NCBI GenBank assembly: GCA_947631725.1
Contig: CANRML010000004.1
Location: 1-29,434, forward strand
Direction of reading: 5' to 3'
Source: an uncultured Clostridia bacterium
Lineage (GTDB): Bacteria > Bacillota > Clostridia > TANB77 > CAG-508
DNA: 29,434 nucleotides
Shown here: one piece after another, positions 15,939 through 24,500 of the stretch
Position numbering within the stretch: the stretch's first letter is position 1
How the letters are laid out: the number at the start of each line of letters is the position of its first letter
Notes under the pieces: model-generated
What the model was told of the DNA's origin: nothing
What the model saw: only the letters and a program-made list of their open reading frames with translations
Databases searched by the model: none
Translations under genes and position numbers: made by a program

Positions 15939-16440
15939 AAAGATACTAATAGTTAGTATATGTATACTAGTATTAATAATTGCAGTTTATATAGTCATAT
16001 TTTTAAATTCTAATAATAAGAAAAATACAAATTTAAATAACCTGTCAGATAGAACTAACAATCCAAATATAGAGTTAGAAAGCAAGGAAAGTGAAGATAT
16101 AATGAAGAAAAATGCAAAAATAATTATTGATAACAAAGAATATGAAATTAAATTAGAAAATAACAAAACTGCACAAGAATTCATAAAGCTATTACCACAA
16201 GAATTTAAAATGACTGAACTAAACGGAAATGAAAAATATATCTATTTAGATACAACATTGCCAACAGATTCATATAAACCAAATCATATAGAAACAGGAG
16301 ATGTAATGCTATTTGGAGATAATTGTTTAGTTGTTTTTTATAAATCATTTGATACTTCATATAGTTATACAAAAATAGGACATATAGATAACTTTCCAGA
16401 TTTATCAAATGATAATATAAATATAAAATTTGAAAAGTAG
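15931..16440 (+). CDS. Membrane-anchored cyclophilin-like fold protein
   Basis: A 169-residue protein with one N-terminal membrane helix (ILIVSICILVLIIAVYIVIFL), an Asn-rich linker of about 30 residues and a cyclophilin-like domain. The domain shows the family pattern: a KIIIDNKEYEIKLENN beta-hairpin, TAQEFIKLLPQEFKM, LNGNEKYIYLDTTLPT, HIETGDVMLFGDNCLVVFYKSF and YSYTKIGHI. Family function is poorly known and prolyl-isomerase activity is not expected. The anchor puts the domain outside the cell. The start ATG 15931 has AAGGAG and overlaps the TtcA gene by 8 bases, so the two are co-transcribed. Confidence 0.85.
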   Translation: MNKKILIVSICILVLIIAVYIVIFLNSNNKKNTNLNNLSDRTNNPNIELESKESEDIMKKNAKIIIDNKEYEIKLENNKTAQEFIKLLPQEFKMTELNGNEKYIYLDTTLPTDSYKPNHIETGDVMLFGDNCLVVFYKSFDTSYSYTKIGHIDNFPDLSNDNINIKFEK

Positions 16441-16451
16441 GAGGAATAAAG

Positions 16452-17183
16452 ATGATAAAACAAACAGCAGGTAGAGAAAATCTTGGAAATTTAGCTCCAA
16501 AATTTGCAGAATTAAATGATGATGTATTATTTGGAGAAATATGGTCAAGAGAAGATAAACTATCTTTAAGAGATAGAAGCATGATAACAATATCAGCATT
16601 GATGGCACAAGGACTATATCCACAATTAAAATCTCATTTTATAATGGGAAAAAAGCATGGAATAACAAAAGAGGAAGCAGTTGAAATAGTTACACAACTT
16701 GCTTTTTATACTGGATGGCCAAAAGCTTGGAGTACATTTCCTCTAATAAATGAAGTATATTCAGATGAGAATATAAAAGAAACACATGGAGGAGCATTTG
16801 GGATGGGAGAGCCAAATGTGAACTTTGCTAAATATTTTATTGGTAATTCATATTTAAAGATGCTAGGAAATACTGGAGGAGTAGGACTTGCAAATGTAAC
16901 ATTTGAACCAAGATGCAGAAATAATTGGCATATCCATAAAGCAGAAAAAGGTGGAGGACAAATTTTAATTTGTGTAGAAGGTGAAGGATGGTATCAAGAA
17001 GAAGGAAAAAGCGCACAAAGTTTAAAAGTTGGAGATATAGTATTTATTCCTGCAAATGTAAAACATTGGCATGGCGCCAAAAAAGATTCTTGGTTTAGTC
17101 ATATTGCAGTAGAAATACCAGGAGAGAATACTTCAAATGAGTGGCTAGAGGAAGTTAAAGATGAAGAATATGATAAATTATAG
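16452..17183 (+). CDS. Carboxymuconolactone decarboxylase-like and cupin fusion protein
   Basis: A 243-residue cytoplasmic protein with two parts. Residues 1-105 are a carboxymuconolactone decarboxylase/AhpD-like helical domain (EIWSREDKLSLRDRSMITIS, LKSHFIMGKKHGITKEE, VTQLAFYTGWPKAW) without the CxxC pair that gives AhpD its peroxidase-linked redox activity. Residues 145-235 are a cupin barrel with metal-type residues in NNWHIHKAEKGGGQILI and VKHWHGAKKDSW. The fusion is common in anaerobes and its reaction is not known. The start ATG 16452 has TAGGAGG. It sits in an operon with sulfur and redox genes, which hints at stress metabolism but proves nothing. Confidence 0.88.
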   Translation: MIKQTAGRENLGNLAPKFAELNDDVLFGEIWSREDKLSLRDRSMITISALMAQGLYPQLKSHFIMGKKHGITKEEAVEIVTQLAFYTGWPKAWSTFPLINEVYSDENIKETHGGAFGMGEPNVNFAKYFIGNSYLKMLGNTGGVGLANVTFEPRCRNNWHIHKAEKGGGQILICVEGEGWYQEEGKSAQSLKVGDIVFIPANVKHWHGAKKDSWFSHIAVEIPGENTSNEWLEEVKDEEYDKL

Positions 17184-17191
17184 GAGGAACT

Positions 17192-17827
17192 ATGTTAGAA
17201 AATATAGAAGTATTATGTCATAGTAGTATAAAAATAAAAAAGGAAAAAACTATATATTTTGACCCATTTAAAATAACAGAAAACTATAATGATGCAGATA
17301 TAATATTTATAACACATGACCATTTTGACCATTATTCAGAAGAAGATATAGAAAAAGTAAAAAAAGAAGACACAATAATTGTTGTACCAGAAAGCTTATA
17401 TGAAAAAGTATTGCAAGATGGATTTAAAAAAGAATATATAATAACAGTTATACCAAATAGAAATTATCAATTAAAAGGAATTAAATTTGAAACAATTCCT
17501 GCTTATAACTTGAATAAAAAATTCCATCCAAAAGAAAATAATTGGGTAGGATATATTTTAGAAATAAATGATATTAAATACTATATTGCAGGAGATACAG
17601 ATATAACTGAAGATAATAAAAAAGTAAAATGTGATGTTGCATTTGTTCCAATAGGTGGAACATATACGATGGATTTTAAAGAAGCGTCAGAACTAGTAAA
17701 TGAAATTAAACCTAAAATTGCCATACCAATTCACTATGGAGAGATAGTTGGAACAAAAGAAGATGCACAAAACTTTATAAAACTTTTAAATCAAAAAATA
17801 GAAGGAAAAATCCTAATAAATTTATAA
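17192..17827 (+). CDS. UlaG-like metallo-beta-lactamase-fold hydrolase
   Basis: A 211-residue metal-dependent hydrolase of the UlaG/Lactamase_B_3 group. It keeps the zinc motif THDHFDH at about residues 41-47, the AGDTD motif near residue 130 and a final metal-binding His in PIHYGE near residue 180. Substrates in this group vary (lactones, phosphodiesters), so the reaction is unknown. The start ATG 17192 follows AGGAGG, 8 bases after the CMD-cupin stop, and the gene is 18 bases before sufC, so it belongs to the same operon. Confidence 0.87.
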   Translation: MLENIEVLCHSSIKIKKEKTIYFDPFKITENYNDADIIFITHDHFDHYSEEDIEKVKKEDTIIVVPESLYEKVLQDGFKKEYIITVIPNRNYQLKGIKFETIPAYNLNKKFHPKENNWVGYILEINDIKYYIAGDTDITEDNKKVKCDVAFVPIGGTYTMDFKEASELVNEIKPKIAIPIHYGEIVGTKEDAQNFIKLLNQKIEGKILINL

Positions 17828-17845
17828 AATAGGAAAGGAAAAAAG

Positions 17846-18565
17846 ATGTTAGAAATAAAAGATATTTGTTTTACAAGAGATAATAAAAAAATACTAGATC
17901 ATGTTAATTTAAATATTGATACTGATAAATTTGTTGTCATTACAGGACCAAATGGTTCAGGAAAATCAACACTAGTTAAAATTATAATGGGTATAACAAA
18001 ACCAGATACAGGTAAAATTTTATTAGAAGGAAAAGACATTACTAATTTATCTATTGATAAAAGATCAAAATTAGGAATTGCTTTTGCTTTTCAACAGCCA
18101 GTAAAATTCAAAGGAATTACAGTATATGACTTACTAAAACTATCTTCTGAAAAAGAAATAAACAAAAATGAAGCTTGTAATATTTTATCAAAAGTAGGAC
18201 TATGTGCAAAAGAATATGTAGATAGAGAAGTAAACGGATCTTTATCAGGAGGAGAATTGAAGCGAATTGAAATTGCAACTGTAGCAGTACGAAATTCAAA
18301 ACTTACAATTTTTGATGAGCCAGAAGCAGGAATTGATTTATGGAGCTTTCAAAGTTTAATTAAAATATTTGAAGATATGAGGAAAATTGTAAAAGGAACC
18401 ACTCTTATAATTTCACATCAAGAACGTATTTTGAATATAGCAGATGAAATTGTTTTAATGAAAGATGGAAAAATAGAGGCAAAAGGAGATAAAGAAAAAT
18501 TATTAGGACAAGTATTAGAAAAACCTATATGTTGTAAATTAGGAGGTAGTAAAGACAATGGATAA
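17846..18565 (+). CDS. sufC: SufC-like Fe-S assembly ATPase (minimal Suf system)
   Basis: A 239-residue soluble ABC ATPase of the SufC type. It has Walker A GPNGSGKST at about 35-43, the Q-loop FAFQQPVKFKG, the ABC signature NGSLSGGELKRIEIA near 130, Walker B LTIFDEPEAGID, where the PEAGID form is typical of SufC rather than membrane transporters, and the H-loop ISHQER. It drives shape changes in SufB during Fe-S cluster building. The C-terminal CCKLGG is a short Cys pair. The gene overlaps the SufB gene by 8 bases, so the two are translationally coupled. No membrane permease is adjacent, which argues against an import or export role. Confidence 0.92.
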   Translation: MLEIKDICFTRDNKKILDHVNLNIDTDKFVVITGPNGSGKSTLVKIIMGITKPDTGKILLEGKDITNLSIDKRSKLGIAFAFQQPVKFKGITVYDLLKLSSEKEINKNEACNILSKVGLCAKEYVDREVNGSLSGGELKRIEIATVAVRNSKLTIFDEPEAGIDLWSFQSLIKIFEDMRKIVKGTTLIISHQERILNIADEIVLMKDGKIEAKGDKEKLLGQVLEKPICCKLGGSKDNG

Positions 18566-19478
18566 AATAGATGCTAATTTATTACATGAAATTGCTGATA
18601 TGCAAAACGAAACTTTCGAAGGTGCATATAACATACGTAAAAATGGAAAAGGCATTGAAAGAAAAGTAACAGATAATATTAATATAGTAACAAAAAAAGA
18701 TGTATCAGGTATAGATATTTATGTTAAAGAAAATACTAAATTTGAAATTGTTCACATCCCAGTAATAATAACAGAAAGTGGATTAAATGATGTGGTTTAT
18801 AATGACTTCTATATTGGTAAAAATGCAAATGTTGTTATTATAGCAGGATGTGGAATTCACAATGACCATCATAAAGATTCACAACATGATGGAATTCATC
18901 GCTTCTTTTTAGAAGAAGGTTCTAAAGTAAAATATATAGAAAAACATTATGGTGAGGGAAAAGGAACAGGAAAAAGAATTCTAAATCCAGTTACAGAAGT
19001 ACATCTTAAAAATGGTGCAACATTAGAAATGGATTCAACACAAATAAAAGGTGTTGACTCTACTGTTAGGGAAACTAAAGGAATATTAGAAGAAAATACT
19101 AATTTTGTTGTAACAGAAAAGATTATGACACATGGTATGCAAAATGCAAAAACAATTTTTGAAGTAGAATTAAATGGAAAAAATTCTAGTACTAAAGTAA
19201 CATCTAGATCAGTTGCAACAGAAAACTCAACACAACAATTTGAGTCAAAAGTAGTAGGAAATACAGAAAGCTTTGGACATGTTGAATGTGATGCAATTAT
19301 AAAAGACAATGGAAAAGTAGTTGCAATTCCTGAGATAATTGCAAATGATGTTAATGCAAATTTAATTCATGAGGCAGCAATAGGAAAAATTGCAGGAGAA
19401 CAACTTATGAAGTTAATGACATTAGGACTAAGTGAAAAAGAAGCAGAACAAGCTATTATAGATGGATTTTTAAAGTAA
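18558..19478 (+). CDS. sufB: Short SufB/SufD-type Fe-S scaffold (minimal Suf system)
   Basis: A 306-residue beta-helix scaffold of the SufB/SufD family, much shorter than usual SufB (about 470). It keeps the core: a FEIVHIPVIITESG stretch, the NVVIIAGCGIHNDHHKDSQHDGIHRFF region rich in Cys and His ligand candidates, repeated beta-strand rungs, and the C-terminal block EIIANDVNANLIHEAAIGKIAGEQLMKLMTLGLSE, which corresponds to the SufB/D dimer and ligand region. Only SufC accompanies it; SufD, SufS and SufU are absent here. This two-gene form matches the 'SUF-like minimal system' (SMS) described for archaea and anaerobic bacteria. It likely assembles Fe-S clusters, possibly using free sulfide. 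Confidence 0.9.
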   Translation: MDKIDANLLHEIADMQNETFEGAYNIRKNGKGIERKVTDNINIVTKKDVSGIDIYVKENTKFEIVHIPVIITESGLNDVVYNDFYIGKNANVVIIAGCGIHNDHHKDSQHDGIHRFFLEEGSKVKYIEKHYGEGKGTGKRILNPVTEVHLKNGATLEMDSTQIKGVDSTVRETKGILEENTNFVVTEKIMTHGMQNAKTIFEVELNGKNSSTKVTSRSVATENSTQQFESKVVGNTESFGHVECDAIIKDNGKVVAIPEIIANDVNANLIHEAAIGKIAGEQLMKLMTLGLSEKEAEQAIIDGFLK

Positions 19479-19502
19479 ATATAATAAAGGAGAAACCTTA
19501 AA

Positions 19503-20042
19503 ATGAGTATTTTTAATAAAAAAGAAGAAAGCTTGAAAGGAAAAAAGAGTTTAGTTATTTATTTTTCTCATACAGGAGAAAATTATATGGCAGATGGAAT
19601 TAGAAACATAGATAAAGGAAACACAGAAATAGTAGCAGAAATGATAAAAGATATAACAGGTGCAGATTTATTTAAAATAGAAACAGTAAAGGAATATCCA
19701 TATAATTACCAAGAGTGTTGTAATGTAGCAAAACAAGAATTAAATTCAAACTCAAGGCCAGAATTAAAGAGATATTTAAGTGACATTTCACAATATGAAG
19801 TAATTTATATATGTTCACCTATATGGTGGAACTATATGCCTAATGCAATATTAACACAATTAGAGAAATTAGATTTTAAGGGTAAAATAGTAAAATATGT
19901 AATCACACATGAAGGAAGCGGAATAGGTGCATGTAATAAAAATATAGAAAAATGTTGTAAAGGTGCAGAAATAAGAGAAGGACTTGCAATAAGAGGAAGC
20001 ACGGTAAATAATGCTAGAGATATATTAGAAAATTGGATATAG
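19503..20042 (+). CDS. Flavodoxin-family protein
   Basis: A 179-residue FMN-binding flavodoxin of the Flavodoxin_4-like group. The phosphate-binding loop is YFSHTGENYM at about residues 20-29; SPIWWNYMPNAI near residue 103 supplies the aromatic residues that stack on the flavin; THEGSGIG near 137 is the third loop. It should act as a soluble one-electron carrier or small-molecule reductase. The start ATG 19503 has AAAGGAG, 24 bases after sufB, so it is probably the last gene of the operon. A flavodoxin beside Fe-S assembly genes is reasonable, since it can replace ferredoxin when iron is short. Confidence 0.9.
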   Translation: MSIFNKKEESLKGKKSLVIYFSHTGENYMADGIRNIDKGNTEIVAEMIKDITGADLFKIETVKEYPYNYQECCNVAKQELNSNSRPELKRYLSDISQYEVIYICSPIWWNYMPNAILTQLEKLDFKGKIVKYVITHEGSGIGACNKNIEKCCKGAEIREGLAIRGSTVNNARDILENWI

Positions 20043-20058
20043 AAATTATTTTGATATA

Positions 20059-20087
20059 TTTACAAACAAAATTCGTTTTGCTATAAT
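20059..20087 (+). promoter_or_regulatory. SigmaA promoter of the FNT channel gene
   Basis: TTTACA (20059-20064), a 17-base spacer and a perfect TATAAT (20082-20087), just after the flavodoxin stop. Confidence 0.75.
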
Positions 20088-20133
20088 CTTATCAAATAAA
20101 ATAGTTAATTGTAGAAATAGAAGGAGAATAGTT

Positions 20134-20760
20134 ATGAAGAAATATTTGGATTTTTTAATTAAAGGATTTTATGCTGGAATTTTAATTAGTATAGGAGGCA
20201 TTGCTTATTTAGCTATTGAAAATAAAGTAGTTGGTTCTTTTATCTTTTCTTTTGGATTGCTTACAGTTTGCATGTATTCATTTAATCTATATACTGGTAA
20301 AGTGGGATATATATTAGTCAATAAAATCAACTATTTGCTAGAACTATTATTATCCTTAATAGGAAATCTTTTAGGAACATTTACTATTGGAACATTAATG
20401 CGTTTTACAAGATTTCAGAACTACATAGATACTGCTAATAATATAGTAAATGTTAAATTAAATGATAATATTTTAAGTATTTTTATTTTAGCAATTATGT
20501 GTGGGATGATTATGTATATAGCAGTAAACAATTATAAAAAGGAAAAAGATGTAATTGGTAAATATATGACTATATTTATGGGAGTTATGGCATTTATATT
20601 ATGTGGATTTGAACACTGTATTGCTAATATGTTCTACTTTAGCATAGCTGGGACTTTTTCTTTAAAAGTTTTTGCATATTTACTTGTTATGATATTAGGA
20701 AATAGTGTAGGCTCTGTAATAATTGCATGGTACTATAACAGATACAATGCGAAACAATAA
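20134..20760 (+). CDS. Formate/nitrite transporter (FNT) family channel
   Basis: A 208-residue membrane protein with six helices in the FNT arrangement: FLIKGFYAGILISIGGIAYL, SFIFSFGLLTVCMYSFNLYTGKVG (with the broken helix LYTGKVG), LLLSLIGNLLGTFTIGTL, IFILAIMCGMIMYIAVN, IFMGVMAFILCGFEHCIANMFYF (with the conserved central His in GFEHCIANM) and VFAYLLVMILGNSVGS. FNT pentamers move small monovalent anions such as formate, nitrite, lactate or hydrosulfide. The short length lies at the low end for the family. The substrate is unknown; hydrosulfide would suit the neighbouring sulfur genes, but that is speculation. Confidence 0.9.
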   Translation: MKKYLDFLIKGFYAGILISIGGIAYLAIENKVVGSFIFSFGLLTVCMYSFNLYTGKVGYILVNKINYLLELLLSLIGNLLGTFTIGTLMRFTRFQNYIDTANNIVNVKLNDNILSIFILAIMCGMIMYIAVNNYKKEKDVIGKYMTIFMGVMAFILCGFEHCIANMFYFSIAGTFSLKVFAYLLVMILGNSVGSVIIAWYYNRYNAKQ

Positions 20761-20778
20761 AAAATTAAAATAAAGATT

Positions 20779-20828
20779 AAAAAATGGTTTGAAATTAGTC
20801 AAAAATTTTTTCAAACCATTTTTTCATA
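20779..20828. terminator. Bidirectional terminator overlapping the end of the tetR gene
   Basis: A perfect 16-bp stem: AAAAAATGGTTTGAAA (20779-20794) and TTTCAAACCATTTTTT (20809-20824). The right arm is inside the last codons of the convergent TetR gene, which stops at 20795, so the Trp-Phe-Glu-Lys codons double as terminator sequence. Confidence 0.88.
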
Positions 20829-21346
20829 TTAATCAACAATTCATCTAAAGAATAACAACTTTCATTTCTAAAATATTTTAAAATTTCCATCAATATTCCG
20901 TTCATAAGAAATGAAATATTAAGCTCAAGATATTCATCTTTGTAAATATATTTTAAAGCATTATAAATTTTTTGACTAGCAATCTTTTTTAATTTTTCCA
21001 AAAATAAAAAAGATTCATCAGCAGATAATAGTAATTTATATGTTTCTTCATTATCTTTCAAACATTGAATAATATTTACAAAATAATCTTCAATATCTTG
21101 CTTTGAATATAATTTTAAATCTTCACTACACAAAAGCTCAATTGTTTGCAACTGATAGTCATGTGCTACTTCATATATATTATCGTAATGAGTATAAAAT
21201 GTACTTCTAGTTAATTTAGCTCTTTTAACTAATTCTGTAACAGTTATTTTTTCTAACTGCTTTTTTTCGCTAATCAATTCAGCAAAAGTCTTTTTTATTA
21301 GATTCCTTGTTTTAATAGAAGAAAAATTTAGACATTGTACTTTCAT
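20795..21346 (-). CDS. TetR/AcrR-family repressor, divergent from the MMPL gene
   Basis: A 183-residue regulator. The N-terminal helix-turn-helix (RNLIKKTFAELISEKKQLEK, then ITVTELVKRAKLTRSTFYTHYDNI) is typical of TetR proteins, and the rest is an all-helical ligand/dimer domain. It is read divergently from the large MMPL transporter, with a perfect palindrome (21429-21444) between them, so it most likely represses the transporter and perhaps itself. A frame opens at 21400, but ATG 21346 with GAAAGGA just upstream is the start. The ligand is unknown. Confidence 0.9.
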   Translation of the reverse strand: MKVQCLNFSSIKTRNLIKKTFAELISEKKQLEKITVTELVKRAKLTRSTFYTHYDNIYEVAHDYQLQTIELLCSEDLKLYSKQDIEDYFVNIIQCLKDNEETYKLLLSADESFLFLEKLKKIASQKIYNALKYIYKDEYLELNISFLMNGILMEILKYFRNESCYSLDELLINMKKWFEKIFD

Positions 21347-21382
21347 AATTGCATCCTTTCTTAAAAATAATAATATATAAAT

Positions 21383-21411
21383 ATTATAACACAGTTTCAA
21401 TATGATATAAA
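21383..21411 (-). promoter_or_regulatory. Promoter of the tetR gene
   Basis: On the minus strand, TTTATA (21406-21411), a 17-base spacer and TATAAT (21383-21388). Confidence 0.55.
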
Positions 21412-21428
21412 GACAATTTTATAAAAAA

Positions 21429-21444
21429 TGTCTAAATTTAGACA
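21429..21444. promoter_or_regulatory. Palindromic TetR operator
   Basis: TGTCTAAATTTAGACA is a perfect 16-bp palindrome, 6 bases upstream of the likely MMPL -35 and 17 bases from the tetR -35. An 11-base copy of one arm plus centre (AAATTTAGACA, 21324-21334) recurs inside the first codons of tetR. Size, symmetry and position are typical of TetR operators. Confidence 0.75.
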
Positions 21445-21450
21445 CTTTTA

Positions 21451-21480
21451 TTGACTTTATACTTCCATTAAAATAATAAT
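21451..21480 (+). promoter_or_regulatory. Likely promoter of the MMPL transporter gene
   Basis: TTGACT (21451-21456), an 18-base spacer and AATAAT (21475-21480). A better -10, TATAAT at 21486-21491, is too far from this -35 and lacks a good partner, so the exact -10 is uncertain. Confidence 0.45.
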
Positions 21481-21525
21481 TAGAATATAATATAACGCAT
21501 GTTAAAATGAAAGGAAGGATTTACT

Positions 21526-24500
21526 TTGAGAAAGATTACAGACTTCATAATCAACAAAAGACATTTAATTTTAATATTATTTATTATATTTACTATAGTA
21601 TCAGGAATATTATCAACAAAGGTAAAAATCAATCATGATATAGCTGAATATTTACCAGACACATCAGAAACAAGAATTGGTATGGACATTATGGAGGAGG
21701 AATTTTCAGAAACAGAAACCAGTAGTTTAAATATAATGTTTGAAAACTTAAGTAATGAAGAAAAACAAAAAATAAAAAATGATTTAGAATCAACAGATGA
21801 AGTAGAAAGTGTAGATTATGATGACACAGAAAATTACAACAAAGAAAATTATACTTTATATGTTGTTACAGTAGATGACAAATCTGATTCAGAGTTAGCA
21901 AAAAATGTATATAATCAAATATCAGAAAAATATAAAGAATATACATTTTATACAAGTGGAGGAATATCAGAAACAAACAAATCAGTATTACCAATTTGGA
22001 TAATTGTACTTGCAGTCGCTTGTGCTTTAGTTATTTTACTTATAATGTGTGAATCTTATGTAGAACCATTTCTATTTTTAACTTCTATACTTATGGCAGT
22101 AGTTCTAAACAAAGGAACTAATATTATATTTTCAAATGTCTCACATATTACAGATTCAATAGCAGCCATACTACAAATGGCCTTATCAATGGATTATTCA
22201 ATAATGCTTATGAATAGATATGACCAAGAAAAGAAAACAGAAAAAGACAAAGTAAAAGCTATGAAAAATGCTTTATATAAAGCATTTCAAGCAATATCAA
22301 GTAGCTCAGTTACAACAATAGTTGGACTTTTGGCATTAGTCTTTATGACATTTAAAATTGGAAAAGACTTAGGATTTGTTTTAGCAAAAGGTGTATTATT
22401 TAGTTTAATTTGCATTTTCTTTGTACTTCCAGACTTGATACTAATATTTGATAAATGGATTTCTAAGACCAAAAAAAGAAGTCCAAATATCAAACTAGGT
22501 AAGTTAGGAAGCTTTAGCTATAAAATTAGATTTATTGCAGTTCCAATATTTCTTATAGTATTTATTACAAGCTTTTTACTAAAAGGAAATTTAGGTATTG
22601 ATTATACAGATTCACAAACAGATAAAATAGCAGACGTATTTTCCGAAAACAATCAAATAGCTATATTATATAAAAATGAAGATGAGGAAAAGATTTCAAA
22701 AAAATTATCAGAACTAGAAAATGAAGAAAAAGTAGACGAAGTATTAGCATATGGAAATACTATAAATGAAAAATTAACTTATGACAAACTAAAAGATAAG
22801 TTAAAAGATTTAGGCTCAGATGTTGATATAGAAGATTATCTATTAAAAATAGTATATTTTGATTATTTTAACCCAGAAAAAAATAACACAATTACTTTTA
22901 AAGAATTCATAGACTTTATTGAAAATGAAGCATATACCAATGAAAAGACAAACGAAAAAATAAGTGATAAAACAAAAAAAGATATTACTAGATTAAAAAA
23001 CTTTGTTGTAGAAGGAGATATAAATAGAAAAAGAACCTCAAGTGATATATCAAATATTTTAGAAATTGATAAAAGTAAGATAGAAGACATTTTTACATAT
23101 TATCTTTCTAAAAATAACAACACACAAATTACTTTAAATGACTTCATAAATTTTATGAATAAAGATGTTTTAACAAATGAAAAATACGCTAGCAAGATTA
23201 ACTCTGAAAGTAGAAATAAATTAAATACATTATCAAAATTTGCAAATAAACAAACAATACAAAAGAAAATAACAAGTAGTCAAATGGCAAAACTCTTTGG
23301 AATTGATAATAACACAATGGATGAATTATATAAATATTATATCCTTGTAAATGATATTGATCTAAAAATGACAATTTCAGAATTTTCTAATTTTGTGTTA
23401 AATGACGTATTAAAAAATGCTGAATATGCAAATAGCTTTGATGCTAAAACAGTACAAAATATTAAACTATTAGCAACATTTAGTAATTTAAATACAATAA
23501 ATAAACAGATGAACAATAAAGCATTATCAAATCTATTTGGAATAGAAGAAACAAAAGTAAATCAAATTTTACTTTTAAAATACAGTACACAAAAAAATGA
23601 AAATAAATATACAATATCAGATTTTGTTAAAAATATAAGTGGCATAAAAAGTACAACACACTATTTAGATGGTATTGATACAGCAAACTTAGAAAAAATC
23701 ATGTCAAACCCAGAACTACTTAATGATAAAACTGAATATAAAGCTACTGAAATGTCAAAAATGCTTGGTATAGATATAAATCAAATGTATCAATTATATA
23801 ATCTAATTGATTTTGCAAAAGGAAATATAAGTAAATGGACAGCTACACCAAATGAATTTGTAAAAATAATATTAGATAATAGTAAAGTCGAAAGTATAAA
23901 AAATAGTATTGATGAAGCCACATTTAAACAATTAAATTTACTATCAGATATAATGAAATATACTATAAACAAAAAAAGCTTTACTTATCAAGAAATTTCT
24001 CAAATAATAGGTATAGATACTAACAATGCAAAAAACATATACACTTTATATGTTTCAAGTAAAAATAACACAACACTAACACCACAACAATTTGTAAATT
24101 TTGTACTTGCACATAAAAATGATGACATGCTAAAAAGCAAAATAACAAATAATACTATTAAAGATTTAAATTTAGTTCAAACTGTTATGAATAGTGTTAT
24201 AAACAATAAAAAATACAAAAGTAGTGAATTATCTTCATTATTGGGTATGGATAAAAACAATACAGACTTACTTTACGGTTTATACAATTCTAAATATGTA
24301 AATAAAAATCTAAAATTATCATTAAAAGAATTTGTTAATTTTATACTTAATGATGTAATTACAAATAAAGAATACTCAAGTAGTTTTGACAATGAAAAAA
24401 TATTAAAATTAAATACAGTAAATGGAATTATGAATAATAGCATAAAAAATGTAGAATATACATCAGATGAAATCTTAGCTATTATTAGTAATTTAAGTGA

